The notes under the pieces were generated by a model. The model did no database searches, was not told where the DNA came from, and saw nothing but the letters and a program-made list of their open reading frames with translations. A stretch of 64,000 nt of DNA from Ptiloglossa arizonensis (taxonomy: Eukaryota > Arthropoda > Insecta > Hymenoptera > Colletidae), in contig NW_027479518.1 of the NCBI RefSeq assembly GCF_051014685.1, forward strand, positions 43,302 through 107,301, read 5' to 3'. A program made the position numbers and the translations under genes. Positions 63,801 through 64,000 of this stretch are shown here, one piece after another; position 1 is the stretch's first letter; each line of letters opens with the position of its first letter.

Positions 63801-64000
63801 AAATTTTGAGTTTCTCAAGCGTTTCTTTTCTCCAAACTGCCATATCTCGCGTACGGATTCACCAATCCGCAAAGTTTCTGTTGCTTCTGAAAGTAGAAAC
63901 TCGCCCGATTACAAAGGTATGCGCACTTCTCCCCTAGGCCGTTGTAGTCATTTGTTTCGAGCATCAGAACTGCGAAAATTTTGAGTTTCTCAAGCGTTTC
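57879..64000 (+). repeat. Divergent mosaic with 6-, 9- and 13-monomer spacings
   Basis: The TTATTTGTTTCG/GCGTTCCTTACC/CGCAGAATTTC/CTGCGGAAATT series at about 60,627-60,900 recurs 1,575 bp later (about 62,202-62,475). The CGCGTACGG, AAAGTTTCTG and CTCACGAACGG series near 61,550-62,010 recurs at 1,050 bp (62,600-63,060). The TAGGAACTCG, TTCTCCGCTAGG and CTGCCTTATC series near 61,081-61,640 recurs at 2,275 bp (63,356-63,915). Some monomers lose the TCGCGA site (TCGCGT, TCACGA). No gene or other element is visible. Confidence 0.75.

Larger units (their letters stand above)
1..64000 (+). repeat. 175-bp satellite DNA array filling the whole window
   Basis: The start word TCTGAAAGTA and close variants recur every 175 bp throughout (for example at 1, 176, 351, 526), always in the same orientation. 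Phase drift across 64 kb is +10 bp, giving about 365.7 monomers. Conserved words present in nearly every copy include CATCAGAACTGCGAAAATTT, TTTCTCAAGCGTTTCTTA and CTCGCGAACGGATT. Hand-counted composition of a representative monomer is 46 C, 32 G and 97 A+T, about 45% GC. A monomer close to one nucleosome plus linker, long homogeneous arrays and nested higher-order periods are the known hallmarks of centromeric and pericentromeric satellites in eukaryotes. The family was not recognised. Both ends of the window are cut mid-array, so the true array is longer. Confidence 0.98.

Noticed and set aside
1..64000. CRISPR array
   Set aside because: There are no repeat-spacer units. The whole 175-bp monomer is repeated with no unique spacers, and both the unit and the array length are far outside CRISPR ranges.
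1..64000. Transposable element, rRNA spacer or telomeric repeat inside the array
   Set aside because: Phase tracking shows no interruption longer than 6 bp, so there is no room for an inserted element. No telomere-type short repeats or rRNA sequence were seen.

Overview
This window is one uninterrupted tandem satellite array. It contains no gene that I can support. A monomer of 175 bp repeats head to tail in one orientation from the first base to the last. Tracking the phase of the monomer start (TCTGAAAGTA, beginning at position 1) gives about 365.7 monomers, with a net drift of only +10 bp over 64 kb. That drift is fully accounted for by the 16 small indels I found. No transposon, rRNA, tRNA, telomeric repeat or unique sequence interrupts the array. 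Open reading frames of 60-130 codons occur, but they are by-products of the repeat: 175 is not a multiple of 3, so the monomer is read in all three frames in turn and the same peptide words recur.

A continuous array of nucleosome-sized monomers with nested higher-order repeats (HORs) is typical of centromeric or pericentromeric heterochromatin in a eukaryote. The monomer is about 45% GC by hand count. It carries about 13 CpG where base composition predicts about 8.4, so CpG is not depleted. This argues against a vertebrate-like methylated genome and fits many invertebrates or other lineages with little CpG methylation. I do not recognise the satellite family and cannot name the species.

Layout. 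0-4.2 kb: a 6-monomer HOR (1,050 bp) with deletion hybrids. 4.2-12.4 kb: a 15-monomer HOR (2,625 bp) containing a 5-monomer (875 bp) unit copied several times. 12.4-19.8 kb: a mosaic with 2-, 5-, 6- and 24-monomer (4,201 bp) spacings. 19.8-25.7 kb: a 19-monomer (3,325 bp) repeat. Near 25.0-25.8 kb several left-side monomer markers disappear. 25.7-27.9 kb: a mosaic containing a 3-monomer (525 bp) duplication. 27.9-50.4 kb: a 2-3 kb block recurring four times, interleaved with a 10-monomer (1,750 bp) HOR. 39.4-41.9 kb: a patch holding 12 of the 16 indels. 50.8-57.9 kb: a tandem pair of 3,499 bp units sharing private mutations. 57.9-64 kb: a more divergent mosaic with 6-, 9- and 13-monomer spacings.

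Each monomer carries recognisable sub-structure: a 17-bp motif resembling a CENP-B box on the minus strand (monomer positions 18-34), a variable segment (31-70), a conserved core with an A4T4 tract and a short dyad (76-117), an NruI-type TCGCGA site (137-142), and a 16-bp dyad (144-159) that is a perfect palindrome in one subset of monomers. If the array has a function, it is most likely structural (centromere or heterochromatin). That is inference; nothing here proves it is an active centromere.
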